Positions 1 through 8,262 of a stretch of 64,000 bases of DNA are shown piece by piece. Every line of letters starts with the position of its first letter. Position 1 is the stretch's first letter. The DNA is from Geobacter sp. AOG1 (GTDB taxonomy: Bacteria > Desulfobacterota > Desulfuromonadia > Geobacterales > Geobacteraceae). A program made the position numbers and the translations under genes. The DNA lies in the NCBI RefSeq assembly GCF_019972315.1, contig NZ_BLIZ01000001.1:1562513-1626512 (forward strand). Direction: 5' to 3'. The notes beneath the pieces were generated by a model. The model made no database searches. It was given only the letters and a program-made list of their open reading frames with translations, and was not told the DNA's origin.

Positions 1-441
1 CTTGCCGAGGCGTTTCGCTACGACGGGGAAATCCTCCTGGAACAGTTCATCAAGGGGCGGGAGATCCAGGTCGGCATCCTGGACGACCATGCCATGGGGG
101 CCATCGAGATCGTGCCGAAGAACGAGTTTTACGATTTCGAGGCCAAGTACACGGAGGGGATGGCGGAACATATCTGCCCGCCGGTCCTTTCCCGGGAGGT
201 ATACCGTAACCTGCTGGCACAGGGGGAGACGGCCCACCGTGCCCTCGGCTGTTCCGGGTACAGCCGGGTCGATTTCCTGGTGACCGAGGAGGGGGCGTGT
301 TATCTCCTGGAAGTCAACACCCTGCCGGGGATGACTGCACTCTCCCTTCTGCCGGAAATTGCCCAGAAAGAGGCAGGGATCGCTTTCGGAGAACTGGTTG
401 AGCGGATAGCCTGCGGCGCCGCTCTGAAAATAAACGGGTAG
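1..441 (+). CDS. ddl: D-alanine--D-alanine ligase, C-terminal part (cut by window start)
   Basis: This is the last 146 residues of an ATP-grasp ligase that joins two D-alanines for peptidoglycan precursors in the cytoplasm. The reading frame is open from base 1 to the TAG at 439-441. Visible family landmarks are the ATP-grasp strand with [18 protein letters not shown], the ...[10 protein letters not shown] loop, and the metal/phosphate-binding end [13 protein letters not shown], where E and N bind Mg2+. The downstream ftsQ-ftsA-ftsZ order matches the classical division and cell-wall cluster, which supports ddl over other ATP-grasp enzymes. The N-terminal two thirds and the start lie outside the window. 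Confidence 0.95.
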   Translation, partial: LAEAFRYDGEILLEQFIKGREIQVGILDDHAMGAIEIVPKNEFYDFEAKYTEGMAEHICPPVLSREVYRNLLAQGETAHRALGCSGYSRVDFLVTEEGACYLLEVNTLPGMTALSLLPEIAQKEAGIAFGELVERIACGAALKING

Positions 442-465
442 AAACAGCCCCTACAGTGACAAACT

Positions 466-1287
466 ATGCGTGACCTGCACAAAAAAAAACCGAGGGTGGC
501 GCCGAAGAACCGGCTGAAGAAGCCGCCCCGGCCCCCCATAAACTTCCGGGCCATCTTCAAGAAGGTGTCCCGGGCCGGCGGTATCGTGCTGGCGGGTGCG
601 CTGGTCGTGGTAATCGTCTACCAGGTTCACGGCGTGGTGTCCCGGACCACCTTTCTCCGCCTGGAGCGGATTGAAGTTTCCCCCCTCACCCGGCTGACAC
701 GGGAGGAGGTCATCGACCAGGCCGGGGTGAAACCGGGCGACGGAATGCTCGGGCTGCGGTTGCGGCGCATCGGTGAGATGCTGGCGAAAAACCCCTGGGT
801 CGAGAAGGTCAAGGTCCGGCGCTATTTCCCCCACACTCTGGCCATCGAGGTTGTTGAGCGGGAGCCGGTGGCGGTGGTCAACATGGGGTTTCTCTACTAC
901 CTGGACAAGCGAGGCGATGTCTTCAAACCCCTCACTGTCGGTGACCGCCTGGATTATCCCGTCGTTACCGGTGTTACGGAGGACGATCTGAGCAAGGACC
1001 CCGCAGGGAGCAAGGCCGCACTTCAGGGGGCCATCGAATTGATGGGGGTGCTCGCCAAGGGGTCGGTGTTCCGGCTGACGGACGTGTCGGAGATCCATTT
1101 CGACAAGGGATTCGGGTATACCCTCTTCACGGCCCAGGGTGGGGTGCCGGTCCGGCTGGGAAATGGTTCCCACGGGGAGAAGCTGGCACGGCTGGCGAGA
1201 ATTTACGGAGACCTTCGGGCCCAGCTGCCCGGCCTGCAGTACATAGACCTGGACTACAACGACAAGATCATCGTGAAAAAGGGATAA
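466..1287 (+). CDS. ftsQ: cell division protein FtsQ
   Basis: FtsQ is a bitopic inner-membrane protein that links early and late divisome components (FtsB/FtsL). The 273-aa product has a basic cytoplasmic tail (residues 1-38), one membrane segment near residues 40-57 ([17 protein letters not shown]), then a POTRA domain at about residues 63-135 ([20 protein letters not shown]...[22 protein letters not shown]) and the FtsQ beta domain. It starts 24 bases after ddl and is followed closely by ftsA, as in canonical dcw operons. Length and layout are normal. Confidence 0.95.
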   Translation: MRDLHKKKPRVAPKNRLKKPPRPPINFRAIFKKVSRAGGIVLAGALVVVIVYQVHGVVSRTTFLRLERIEVSPLTRLTREEVIDQAGVKPGDGMLGLRLRRIGEMLAKNPWVEKVKVRRYFPHTLAIEVVEREPVAVVNMGFLYYLDKRGDVFKPLTVGDRLDYPVVTGVTEDDLSKDPAGSKAALQGAIELMGVLAKGSVFRLTDVSEIHFDKGFGYTLFTAQGGVPVRLGNGSHGEKLARLARIYGDLRAQLPGLQYIDLDYNDKIIVKKG

Positions 1288-1298
1288 GGGGGGTGGAT

Positions 1299-2537
1299 AT
1301 GACATCAGGGAGACGGGACAACATTATCGTAGGCCTCGACATCGGGACTACCAAGATCTGTGCCATCGTCGGCAACCTGTCGGAGGACGGACTCGACATC
1401 ATCGGTATCGGCACGAGTCCGTCGCGGGGATTGCGCAAGGGAGTGGTCATCAACATCGAGAGTACCGTGGCCTCCATCAGGAAAGCGGTGGAAGAAGCGG
1501 AACTCATGGCTGGCTGCGAGATCAAGTCGGTGTATGCCGGTATCGCCGGAGGACACATCAAGGGGTTCAACTCCCAGGGAATCATCGCCATCAAGAACCG
1601 CGAGGTGTCGCCGGAGGACGTGAAGCGGGTCATCGACGCCGCCAAGGCGATCGCCATTCCCATGGACCGGGAAGTGATCCACATCCTCCCCCAGGAGTTC
1701 ATCATCGACGACCAGGACGGCATCCGCGAGCCCCTCGGCATGAGCGGGGTCCGGCTGGAGGCCAAGGTGCACATCGTCACCGGCGCGGTGGCCAGCGCCC
1801 AGAACATCATCAAGTCATGCAACCGGGCCGGCCTTGACGTGGCCGACATCGTCCTGGAGCAACTCGCCTCTTCCGAGGCGGTCCTCTCCGCCGACGAAAA
1901 AGAACTGGGGGTGGCGCTGGTGGACATCGGCGGTGGCACCACCGACATCGCCATCTTCGTGGACGGCGCCATCAAGCATACGTCGGTCCTCTCCCTGGGC
2001 GGGAACCACCTCACCAACGACATCGCGGTGGGGCTCAGAACCCCCATGGCTGAGGCGGAGAAGATCAAGCAGAAGTACGGTTGCTGCCTCGCCTCTCTCG
2101 TGGGGAAGGACGAAACCATCGAGGTGCCGAGCGTGGGTGGCCGCAAGCCACGGATACTGTCGCGGCAACTCCTGTCCGAGATCCTGGAGCCGCGGGTGGA
2201 GGAGATCTTCACCCTGGTCAACCGGGAACTCGTGAAGAGTGGCTTCGAGGATCTGATCGCCTCCGGCGTCGTGATCACCGGCGGCAGCACCATTCTTCAG
2301 GGGATGCCTGAACTGGCGGAACAGGTCTTCAACCTGCCGGTGCGCCGTGGCGTTCCCCAGCAGATCGGCGGCCTGGTGGATGTGGTGAACTCGCCGGTCT
2401 ATGCCACCGGCGTCGGGCTCGTGGTCTACGGCAGCAAGAACATAGGGATCCGCGAGTTCCCCACCTCCCAGACCGATGAGAACCTGTTCAGGAGGGTGAG
2501 CAGGAGGATGAAGGAGTGGTTCGGAGAATTTTTCTAG
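1299..2537 (+). CDS. ftsA: cell division protein FtsA
   Basis: FtsA is the actin-like ATPase that tethers FtsZ to the membrane. Actin-fold motifs are visible: phosphate-1 GLDIGTTKICAIVG near the N-terminus and phosphate-2 VDIGGGTTDIAIF mid-protein, with ITGGSTILQG in the adenosine region. The extreme C-terminus (RRVSRRMKEWFGEFF) is the amphipathic membrane-targeting helix, so the protein is complete. Two starts are possible: GTG at 1293 or ATG at 1299. The G-rich Shine-Dalgarno at 1288-1293 sits about 6 bases before ATG 1299, so I prefer that one. The product is 412 aa. Confidence 0.96.
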   Translation: MTSGRRDNIIVGLDIGTTKICAIVGNLSEDGLDIIGIGTSPSRGLRKGVVINIESTVASIRKAVEEAELMAGCEIKSVYAGIAGGHIKGFNSQGIIAIKNREVSPEDVKRVIDAAKAIAIPMDREVIHILPQEFIIDDQDGIREPLGMSGVRLEAKVHIVTGAVASAQNIIKSCNRAGLDVADIVLEQLASSEAVLSADEKELGVALVDIGGGTTDIAIFVDGAIKHTSVLSLGGNHLTNDIAVGLRTPMAEAEKIKQKYGCCLASLVGKDETIEVPSVGGRKPRILSRQLLSEILEPRVEEIFTLVNRELVKSGFEDLIASGVVITGGSTILQGMPELAEQVFNLPVRRGVPQQIGGLVDVVNSPVYATGVGLVVYGSKNIGIREFPTSQTDENLFRRVSRRMKEWFGEFF

Positions 2538-2627
2538 GGGGAAACGCCTCGAAAATCGACGTTTCCATGGCGGCTTTGTTATCAATCATAATCTAAATGG
2601 GGAGCACCACAAGAAAGGGGGAAGTAC

Positions 2628-3785
2628 ATGTTTGAATTCGATGAGAGCATTGACCAGAGCGCGAAGATCAAGGTAATCGGGATTGGTGGTGGCGGGGGGA
2701 ACGCAATCAACACCATGATCAACTGCAGCATGAACGGCGTGGATTTCATTGTCGCCAACACCGACGCCCAGTCGCTCAGAAACGCCAAGGCGCCTTCCAA
2801 GATCCAGCTCGGCGGCCAGCTGACCAAGGGGCTCGGCGCCGGCGCCAATCCCAACGTAGGGCGTGACGCGGCCCTGGAAGACCGGGAGCGGATGGTGGAA
2901 GCACTCAAGGGGGCGGACATGATCTTCATCGCCGCCGGCATGGGTGGCGGTACCGGTACCGGCGCAGCGCCGGTCATCGCCGAGGTGGCCCGTGAAGTCG
3001 GCGCGCTGACCGTCGGCGTGGTGACCAAGCCGTTCTCACGTGAAGGAAAGCAGCGTCTTGCCAAGGCGGAAGAGGGGATCAGGGAGCTGAAGAAGCACGT
3101 GGACTCCCTCATTGTCATCCCCAATGACCGGCTTCTGGGGCTCGCCGGCAAGTCCATGACCATTCTCGATGCCTTCAAGCCGTCCGACGACGTGCTGCGT
3201 CAGGCGGTACAGGGGATCTCCGACCTCATCACCGCCTCCGGCTTCATCAACGTCGACTTTGCCGACGTCAAGGCGATCATGAGCGAGCGCGGCATGGCCA
3301 TGATGGGTATCGGTCTTGCCACCGGCGACAACCGGGCCGCGGAAGCGGCCACCAAGGCGATCTCCAGCCCGCTCCTCGAAGATATCGATATCTCCGGCGC
3401 CAAGGGGGTGCTCGTCAACATCTCCGGTTCCTCCTCCATGACTATGGACGATTTCGATGCCGTCAACCGGATCATCCACGAGAAGGTCCACGAGGATGCC
3501 AACATCATCATCGGTGTGGTCATCGACGAGTCACTGACCGATACCATCAAGGTGACCGCCATCGCCACCGGCTTCGGTGACCGGTTCGACATGCAGAAGA
3601 GCCGCCAGGAACTGAAGGAGAATGTGGCGACCATGACCCCCCGGGTCAGTGAAATCAACCGGGAGATCCCGACCTTCATCCGCGAGAAGCACCAGCGGCA
3701 GGGGATTGCGCGGCAGAACAGTTTCTTCATGGATGAGGAGGAGCAGTACGATATACCGACATTCTTGAGGAAATCGGTGGATTAA
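2628..3785 (+). CDS. ftsZ: cell division protein FtsZ
   Basis: FtsZ is the tubulin-like GTPase that forms the cytokinetic Z ring. The 385-aa product shows the N-terminal glycine-rich loop ([13 protein letters not shown], residues 18-30), the tubulin signature GGGTGTG at residues 107-113, and the T7 synergy-loop stretch [11 protein letters not shown]. It ends with the conserved C-terminal peptide YDIPTFLRK, which binds FtsA/ZipA-type partners. The start has a good Shine-Dalgarno (AAAGGGGGAAGT). The 90-bp gap after ftsA could hold an extra promoter, as is common for ftsZ, but I could not assign one. Confidence 0.98.
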   Translation: MFEFDESIDQSAKIKVIGIGGGGGNAINTMINCSMNGVDFIVANTDAQSLRNAKAPSKIQLGGQLTKGLGAGANPNVGRDAALEDRERMVEALKGADMIFIAAGMGGGTGTGAAPVIAEVAREVGALTVGVVTKPFSREGKQRLAKAEEGIRELKKHVDSLIVIPNDRLLGLAGKSMTILDAFKPSDDVLRQAVQGISDLITASGFINVDFADVKAIMSERGMAMMGIGLATGDNRAAEAATKAISSPLLEDIDISGAKGVLVNISGSSSMTMDDFDAVNRIIHEKVHEDANIIIGVVIDESLTDTIKVTAIATGFGDRFDMQKSRQELKENVATMTPRVSEINREIPTFIREKHQRQGIARQNSFFMDEEEQYDIPTFLRKSVD

Positions 3786-3792
3786 AGGAGCG

Positions 3793-3910
3793 GGAACGCC
3801 ACTTTTCCGCCCTGGCTGCGTAAGCCTTCGGGAACACTTGTGCGGCGTAGCCGCGCTACGCCTCCGCGCGTTCCCTTGGCAGCCTTGCCAGGACGAAAAA
3901 TTGACGTTCC
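3793..3910. repeat. nested palindromic (REP/MITE-like) element downstream of ftsZ
   Basis: A roughly 118-bp imperfect inverted repeat. The outer arms are GGAACG (3793-3798) and CGTTCC (3905-3910). Next inside, CCTGGCTGC pairs with GCAGCC-TTG-CCAGG. Then GGGAAC (3830-3835) pairs with GTTCCC (3870-3875). The centre is a perfect 8-bp hairpin GGCGTAGC-CGC-GCTACGCC (3844-3862). It has no coding potential. The layout resembles the element at 42318-42442, though the sequence differs. It may be a mobile intergenic repeat or a large transcript hairpin. Confidence 0.6.
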
Positions 3911-3962
3911 TTAGGTTCATCCCAAAATCTGTATGAAGATGTAATACTTTGTTAAGTAAGAA

Positions 3963-3980
3963 ATGGTAATTAATTACCAT
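3963..3980. promoter_or_regulatory. perfect 18-bp AT-rich palindrome
   Basis: ATGGTAATT followed by AATTACCAT is a perfect dyad between ftsZ and the radical SAM gene. Its length and symmetry suit a dimeric regulator binding site. A short G+C hairpin (CCGGCGG 3990-3996 with CCGCCGG 4008-4014) follows. Its function is unknown. Confidence 0.35.
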
Positions 3981-4027
3981 GCGTTCTGACCGGCGGTGGT
4001 CCCCCTGCCGCCGGCGAGGCTTTCCCT

Positions 4028-4075
4028 ACCCGGCCCTCCGTTTTTCCCCCTCCATGGGGGGCCGGGTCTTTTTCC
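4028..4075 (+). terminator. rho-independent terminator
   Basis: ACCCGGCC (4028-4035) pairs with GGCCGGGT (4060-4067), with further C/G pairing inside, followed by CTTTTTCCCC. It is placed to end the ftsQAZ transcript before the radical SAM gene. Confidence 0.7.
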
Positions 4076-4112
4076 CCTTTGTTCCCCTTCCGATTCGTGG
4101 TACGTTTTTCCC

Positions 4113-5789
4113 ATGTCCTGGAAAATAATCGAAAAATACCGCCGGCTCCTGGCCGGGGAAGAGGGCATATCGACTCGCGGCTGGGGAGGGAAGTTGACGG
4201 TCTGCCTGGTCTACCCGAACCGCTACGCCGTGGGGATGAGCAATCTCGGCCTGCAGACTGTTCATGCCCAGCTGAACGCCTATCCGGATGTGGTCTGCGA
4301 ACGGGCCTTTCTCCCCGATCCCGACGACCTCAAGGAGTACGAAAAGTCTCGCACGCCCCTCCTTTCCCTGGAATCCCAGCGCCCTCTCACCGATTTCCAC
4401 ATCATTGCCTTTTCCGTTTCCTTCGAGAGCGACTACCTCAATATGCCGGCTATCTTTCGCCTGGCGGGGATTCCCCCCCTTTCGGCGGAGCGGAGCGACT
4501 CCTTTCCCCTGGTGATGGCGGGGGGGGCGGCGCTGTTCCTCAATCCGGAACCGGTGGCCGATTTCCTCGACCTGGTCTGCATCGGCGAGGCGGAGCCACT
4601 CCTGCCGTCACTTCTCGACCTGCTCCGTAGCGGTTCCGGCGAGGGAAGGGGCGAGCTCCTGGGTCGGGCGGCAAGGCTCCCCGGCGTCTACGTCCCTTCC
4701 CTCCATGAGGTTGAGTATGACGGGCTGCGGATCGGGGCGCGGCGCGCTGTTAACGATGCGCCCCTCCTGGTGGAGCGGCAGTGGTCCCGGCATCTGGACC
4801 GACACGCCACCACCTCCGAGATACTCACCCCCCAGACCGAGTTTGCCGATATGTACCTCATCGAGCTCTCCCGGGGCTGTCCGCGCGGCTGCCGCTTCTG
4901 CGCCGCCGGCTTCATCTACCACCCCTATCGGCAGCGCTCGCTGGAGGAGATCAAGAGCCAGGTACGCAAAGGGCTCCGGGAGCGCCACAAACTGGGGCTC
5001 GTCGGGGCGGCGGTTTCCGATTTCAGGGGGATCGGCGAACTCTGCCGCTTCATCCTCCAGGAGGGGGGGAAGGTATCGGTGTCGTCCCTGCGCCTCGACC
5101 AACTTGATGGGGAGATGATTGCGGTCCTGAAGGCGAGCGGCCACAAGACCGTGGCCCTGGCTCCGGAAGGAGGTTCACAGCGGCTGCGCGACCTGGTGAA
5201 GAAGGATATCACCGAAGATCAGATACTTGCCGCCTGCGACCTCCTCATCGGGAGCGACATTCTTAACCTGAAGCTCTATTTCATCATCGGCCTTCCGACT
5301 GAGACCATGGCCGATCTGGAGGAGCTGGTGTCCCTGGTGGAGAAGATCCGGACCCGGGTCATCGCCGCGGCAAAGGCAAACCGGCGCCTGGGGGAGGTGG
5401 TCCTCTCCGTCAACCCCTTTGTCCCCAAGCCGTTCACTCCCTTCCAGTGGTGCGGCATGGAAGATATGAAGTCGTTGGAACAGAAGGCAAAGTACCTGCA
5501 CCAGGCATTCAACCGGCTTTCCAACGTCCGGTTGCAGATGGAAAGCCCGCGGGAAGCATATCTCCAGGCGCTCCTCTCCCGGGGGGACCGACGGCTGGCG
5601 GCGCTATTACTCAAGGCGGACGAAATGGGGAGCTGGAAGCGGGCTGCCAAGGCGCTGCAACTCGATACGGATACCTGGGTGCATCGCTCCATTCCTCTGG
5701 ACGAGACGCTCCCCTGGGATTTCATCGCCGGCGGCAGCAGGGAGCGGCTCGTGGGGGAGTACCGGCTCGCGTTTGCCGGCGAACCATAA
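4113..5789 (+). CDS. B12-binding-type radical SAM protein (TIGR03960-like)
   Basis: The 558-aa product has an N-terminal region resembling a cobalamin-binding Rossmann fold (about residues 28-170, with CLVYPNRYAVGMSNLG and a VMAGGAALFLNPEP segment). A radical SAM core follows, with the cluster motif CPRGCRFC (Cys 256, 260, 263), which ligates a 4Fe-4S cluster that cleaves SAM. The LAPEGGSQRLRDLVKK and LYFIIGLPTE stretches are typical of the family, which is widespread in Geobacter relatives and often fused to a second domain. The frame is open back to 3996, but that would read through the terminator hairpin. ATG 4113 (MSWKIIEKYRRLL) is therefore chosen, although its Shine-Dalgarno is weak. 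The substrate is unknown. Confidence 0.85.
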   Translation: MSWKIIEKYRRLLAGEEGISTRGWGGKLTVCLVYPNRYAVGMSNLGLQTVHAQLNAYPDVVCERAFLPDPDDLKEYEKSRTPLLSLESQRPLTDFHIIAFSVSFESDYLNMPAIFRLAGIPPLSAERSDSFPLVMAGGAALFLNPEPVADFLDLVCIGEAEPLLPSLLDLLRSGSGEGRGELLGRAARLPGVYVPSLHEVEYDGLRIGARRAVNDAPLLVERQWSRHLDRHATTSEILTPQTEFADMYLIELSRGCPRGCRFCAAGFIYHPYRQRSLEEIKSQVRKGLRERHKLGLVGAAVSDFRGIGELCRFILQEGGKVSVSSLRLDQLDGEMIAVLKASGHKTVALAPEGGSQRLRDLVKKDITEDQILAACDLLIGSDILNLKLYFIIGLPTETMADLEELVSLVEKIRTRVIAAAKANRRLGEVVLSVNPFVPKPFTPFQWCGMEDMKSLEQKAKYLHQAFNRLSNVRLQMESPREAYLQALLSRGDRRLAALLLKADEMGSWKRAAKALQLDTDTWVHRSIPLDETLPWDFIAGGSRERLVGEYRLAFAGEP

Positions 5790-5805
5790 CCGTCCCGGCA
5801 GGGAA

Positions 5806-7068
5806 TCAGTTTCTCACCAGGTCCGGGCGTACCCGTTTCGTCACGAAGATGACCACCCCGGCGACTGCCATCGCGACGATGAGGAGCGCGATGGAGGCGA
5901 GGGCGTTATTGAGGAGGTGCGGGGCGGTAAGGAGCATGGTGCCGAGGGAGAGCATCATGGTGCCGGAGATGAGCTTGAGGATCCGCCCCTGCCACTCGGT
6001 GAGCTTTCTCCCCCCCAGGGTCACGACGAACAGTGCCACGATGACCGCCAGGGGCACCATATAAATCCCGTTGTAGAGGGCCAGATAGAGGTAGTGCTGG
6101 AGCGGTGAAAGCGGGTTGAGGGTGAGGACCCGGGTGTAGACCATGGGGAAGCCGGCGGTGCAGAGAAGCTCGTAGCTGTTGGCGGCGAGTGCCAGCACCA
6201 CCGTCCCGGTGAGCATGGCAGGAAGGGCACTGGCCCGCAGGAGGGCGCGCATCCGTGCGAACAGCTTCGGTTTCGCCTCATCGGGGATGGTGAGGGATAC
6301 CCCTTTGTGGAACAGAAAAAAATCCTTGATGTTGATGAGGGCGATGACGACGGCGATTACCCCGGCCGCGACGGTCACCGCGGTCAACTGGCCAATGAGG
6401 AGAAAGAGGTTGAGCCAGGCCGCCATGAAGAGGAAATAGACCACCCCCGAGCAGAGGACGAAGGTCCCGCCGATGAGGAGCATCCTGCTACGGGAGCGGG
6501 CGTGGACCAGGAGGCTTAAGAGGAAGAAGAGGACGAAGAAGGCGCAGGGGTTGAAGCTGTCCGCCCCGGCGATGATGAAGGTGAAGAGGGGTAGGGAGAT
6601 GCTGCCCCCCTCCAGTCGACCGATAAGCGGCAGGTCTATCGAACTGCCTGTTCCGGCGGTTGCTCCTCCTGCCGTGGCTCGTTCTGCCAGCTCCCCCTGC
6701 ACGGCGGCCTCCACTTCGGCCCCCTTTTCCTTCGAAAATCCGGCAATTGCCCGGTGGCCGACGAAGATCATCGGGACGCCGGTCGCCTCTACCCCATGAC
6801 GTTTCGCCATTTCCTCCAGGAGCGGCAGGTTTTCCCGGTGCTCCATCACCTCGTAATCTCTTACCACGAGAGCCGGGTAACGGCGCTGCAGTTCGGCCAG
6901 GAACGGTTTGGCCCGGGCGCAGTGGGGGCACCCCTCTCCCCAGAAAAAAGAGAGAACGACCTTTCCTCCATTCTTTCCCGCCGCTTCGTGTTCCGCGGAG
7001 CCGGCAGCAGAAAAACACCCCAGTAGAACCAGAACCGTCGTCGCGACTGTCAACGCCAACCGTTTCAT
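5806..7068 (-). CDS. thioredoxin-CcdA/DsbD-like membrane fusion, possible lipoprotein
   Basis: Predicted thiol-disulfide relay of 420 aa. Residues 1-18 form a signal with a lipobox-like LLGC, so the thioredoxin-like domain should face the periplasm. That domain carries FFWGEGCPHC (Cys 47 and 50) and a cis-Pro loop (TGVPMIFVG, Pro 99). After a Gly/Ala-rich linker, the second half is a polytopic CcdA-type transporter with NPCAFF (Cys 175) and NSYELLCTAGFP (Cys 303), the expected pair of intramembrane redox cysteines. Such a protein would pass electrons from cytoplasmic thioredoxin to a periplasmic partner, possibly for cytochrome c maturation. No partner gene is adjacent. It is convergent with the radical SAM gene, 16 bp apart. 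Confidence 0.82.
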   Translation of the reverse strand: MKRLALTVATTVLVLLGCFSAAGSAEHEAAGKNGGKVVLSFFWGEGCPHCARAKPFLAELQRRYPALVVRDYEVMEHRENLPLLEEMAKRHGVEATGVPMIFVGHRAIAGFSKEKGAEVEAAVQGELAERATAGGATAGTGSSIDLPLIGRLEGGSISLPLFTFIIAGADSFNPCAFFVLFFLLSLLVHARSRSRMLLIGGTFVLCSGVVYFLFMAAWLNLFLLIGQLTAVTVAAGVIAVVIALINIKDFFLFHKGVSLTIPDEAKPKLFARMRALLRASALPAMLTGTVVLALAANSYELLCTAGFPMVYTRVLTLNPLSPLQHYLYLALYNGIYMVPLAVIVALFVVTLGGRKLTEWQGRILKLISGTMMLSLGTMLLTAPHLLNNALASIALLIVAMAVAGVVIFVTKRVRPDLVRN

Positions 7069-7322
7069 GGAGGCCTTTCCCGTCCGGAGCAGTGTGAAAT
7101 GGGCGGATTCAACAAGAGCAGGCTATTGACGCAGAGGCGCGGAGACGCAAAGAAAATCAACCCGAAAAAGCATGTAAACGCTGGCCAAATCCGATGCGCG
7201 CGGATTGTGCGTCAGTTTTTTGTTAGCCAAAACAAGTATACTGCGGTTCGTATCATCTGCAGGGGAACTTGCGGGACTTGAATGTGCAGCCTGGCGGGAA
7301 GGGGAATGGAATAGGGGCGGCG

Positions 7323-8081
7323 TTACCGGTAGTAATCGAAGAGGAGCTTGGCGGTGATGGCGAGGGACATGGTGATGAAGATCGGCCGGACAAACCGTGC
7401 CCCCCGGGAGAGGACGAGTCCGGCGCCGACCCGGGCGCCGAGAAGCTGTCCCACCCCCATCGTCAGTCCGGCGGTGTAATAAACGTGCCCGCCGAGGATG
7501 AACATGGCGAGGGAGACGATGTTGCTCGTGAAGTTCATCACCTTGGTGTAGCCGGTGGCGGTCGTCATGTTGTAGCCGAGGCCGAGCATGAGGGCGATGA
7601 CCCAGAAGGAGCCGGTGCCGGGGCCGAAGAAGCCGTCGTAGAAGCCGAGGGCAAGTCCGCAGCAGAGGTAGAAGGGGAGCTTGGTCAGGCGGGGATGGAT
7701 GTCCTCCAGCCCGAGGCGGGGGGTCATCAGGGTATAGAGGGCGATGGCGAGGAGGAGGAAGGGGATAATGCCACGGAGGAACGTGGGATCGAGCCGCTGC
7801 ACCGTCAGCGCTCCGGCGGCGGCGCCGATGGCGGTGAAGGCGATCCCTTCCAGGCTCTCCTTGAGGGTGATGGTGCCGGCGCCGGCGAAGTGGTACATGG
7901 CGCTCCCCGAGCCGAAGGTCGACTGGAGCTTGTTGGTGCCGAGGGCGTACTGGGGGGGAATGCCGGTCCAGAGGAGCACCGGGACGGTGATCAGTCCGCC
8001 GCCGCCGGCAATGGCATCCACCAGCCCTGCGACCAGGCCGGTGGCGAAGAGGAGCGGCAGAAGCCAGTAGGAGATAGTCAT
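7323..8081 (-). CDS. TSUP/TauE-SafE family sulfite (sulfonate) permease
   Basis: A 252-aa integral membrane protein of the TSUP family, which exports or imports sulfite, organosulfonates or related anions. Two homologous halves begin with GLVAGLVDAIAGGGGLITVP and LGFYDGFFGPGTGSFWVI, the duplicated G-rich motif that marks this family. About seven or eight hydrophobic segments are visible. The product resembles E. coli YfcA more than TauE. It stands alone, with short gaps on both sides, so the transported anion cannot be inferred. The start has only a weak Shine-Dalgarno. Confidence 0.88.
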   Translation of the reverse strand: MTISYWLLPLLFATGLVAGLVDAIAGGGGLITVPVLLWTGIPPQYALGTNKLQSTFGSGSAMYHFAGAGTITLKESLEGIAFTAIGAAAGALTVQRLDPTFLRGIIPFLLLAIALYTLMTPRLGLEDIHPRLTKLPFYLCCGLALGFYDGFFGPGTGSFWVIALMLGLGYNMTTATGYTKVMNFTSNIVSLAMFILGGHVYYTAGLTMGVGQLLGARVGAGLVLSRGARFVRPIFITMSLAITAKLLFDYYR

Positions 8082-8179
8082 GAGTGCTTGTCCGGGAAGG
8101 AGATGGAGTAGTGCCGGATGGCACTATAGCACAGCGGTGCGGGCTTGATAAGCAGAGATTGGCCATCGGCCGTGGTTGC

Positions 8180-8254
8180 GCCGACTGGAGAGTTATGCGG
8201 GCAGCGTTAGCCCGCAGGAGACCACAAGGGCGACCAGTCGGCCGCCCTTGTGGT
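8180..8254 (-). terminator. hairpin cluster at the 3' end of the cytochrome gene
   Basis: A perfect 12-bp stem (ACCACAAGGGCG 8221-8232 with CGCCCTTGTGGT 8243-8254) lies just after the cytochrome stop. Next on the transcript is GCGGGC/GCCCGC (8197-8215). The loop of the first stem, CCAGTCGGC (8234-8242), can instead pair with GCCGACTGG (8180-8188), so the structures compete. There is no U tract, so this may be a processing or stability element instead of an intrinsic terminator. Confidence 0.5.
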
Positions 8255-8262
8255 GCGTAAGA

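Noticed and set aside
7125-7160. Motif ACGCAGAGGCGCGGAGACGCA as a mobile repeat
   Set aside because: It recalls common intergenic repeats in this group, but only one partial copy is present here, so I cannot support a repeat call.
7269-8111. Long plus-strand ORF opposite the TSUP permease
   Set aside because: Highly biased Gly/Glu/Asp composition, no motif; the minus frame encodes a clear TSUP membrane protein.
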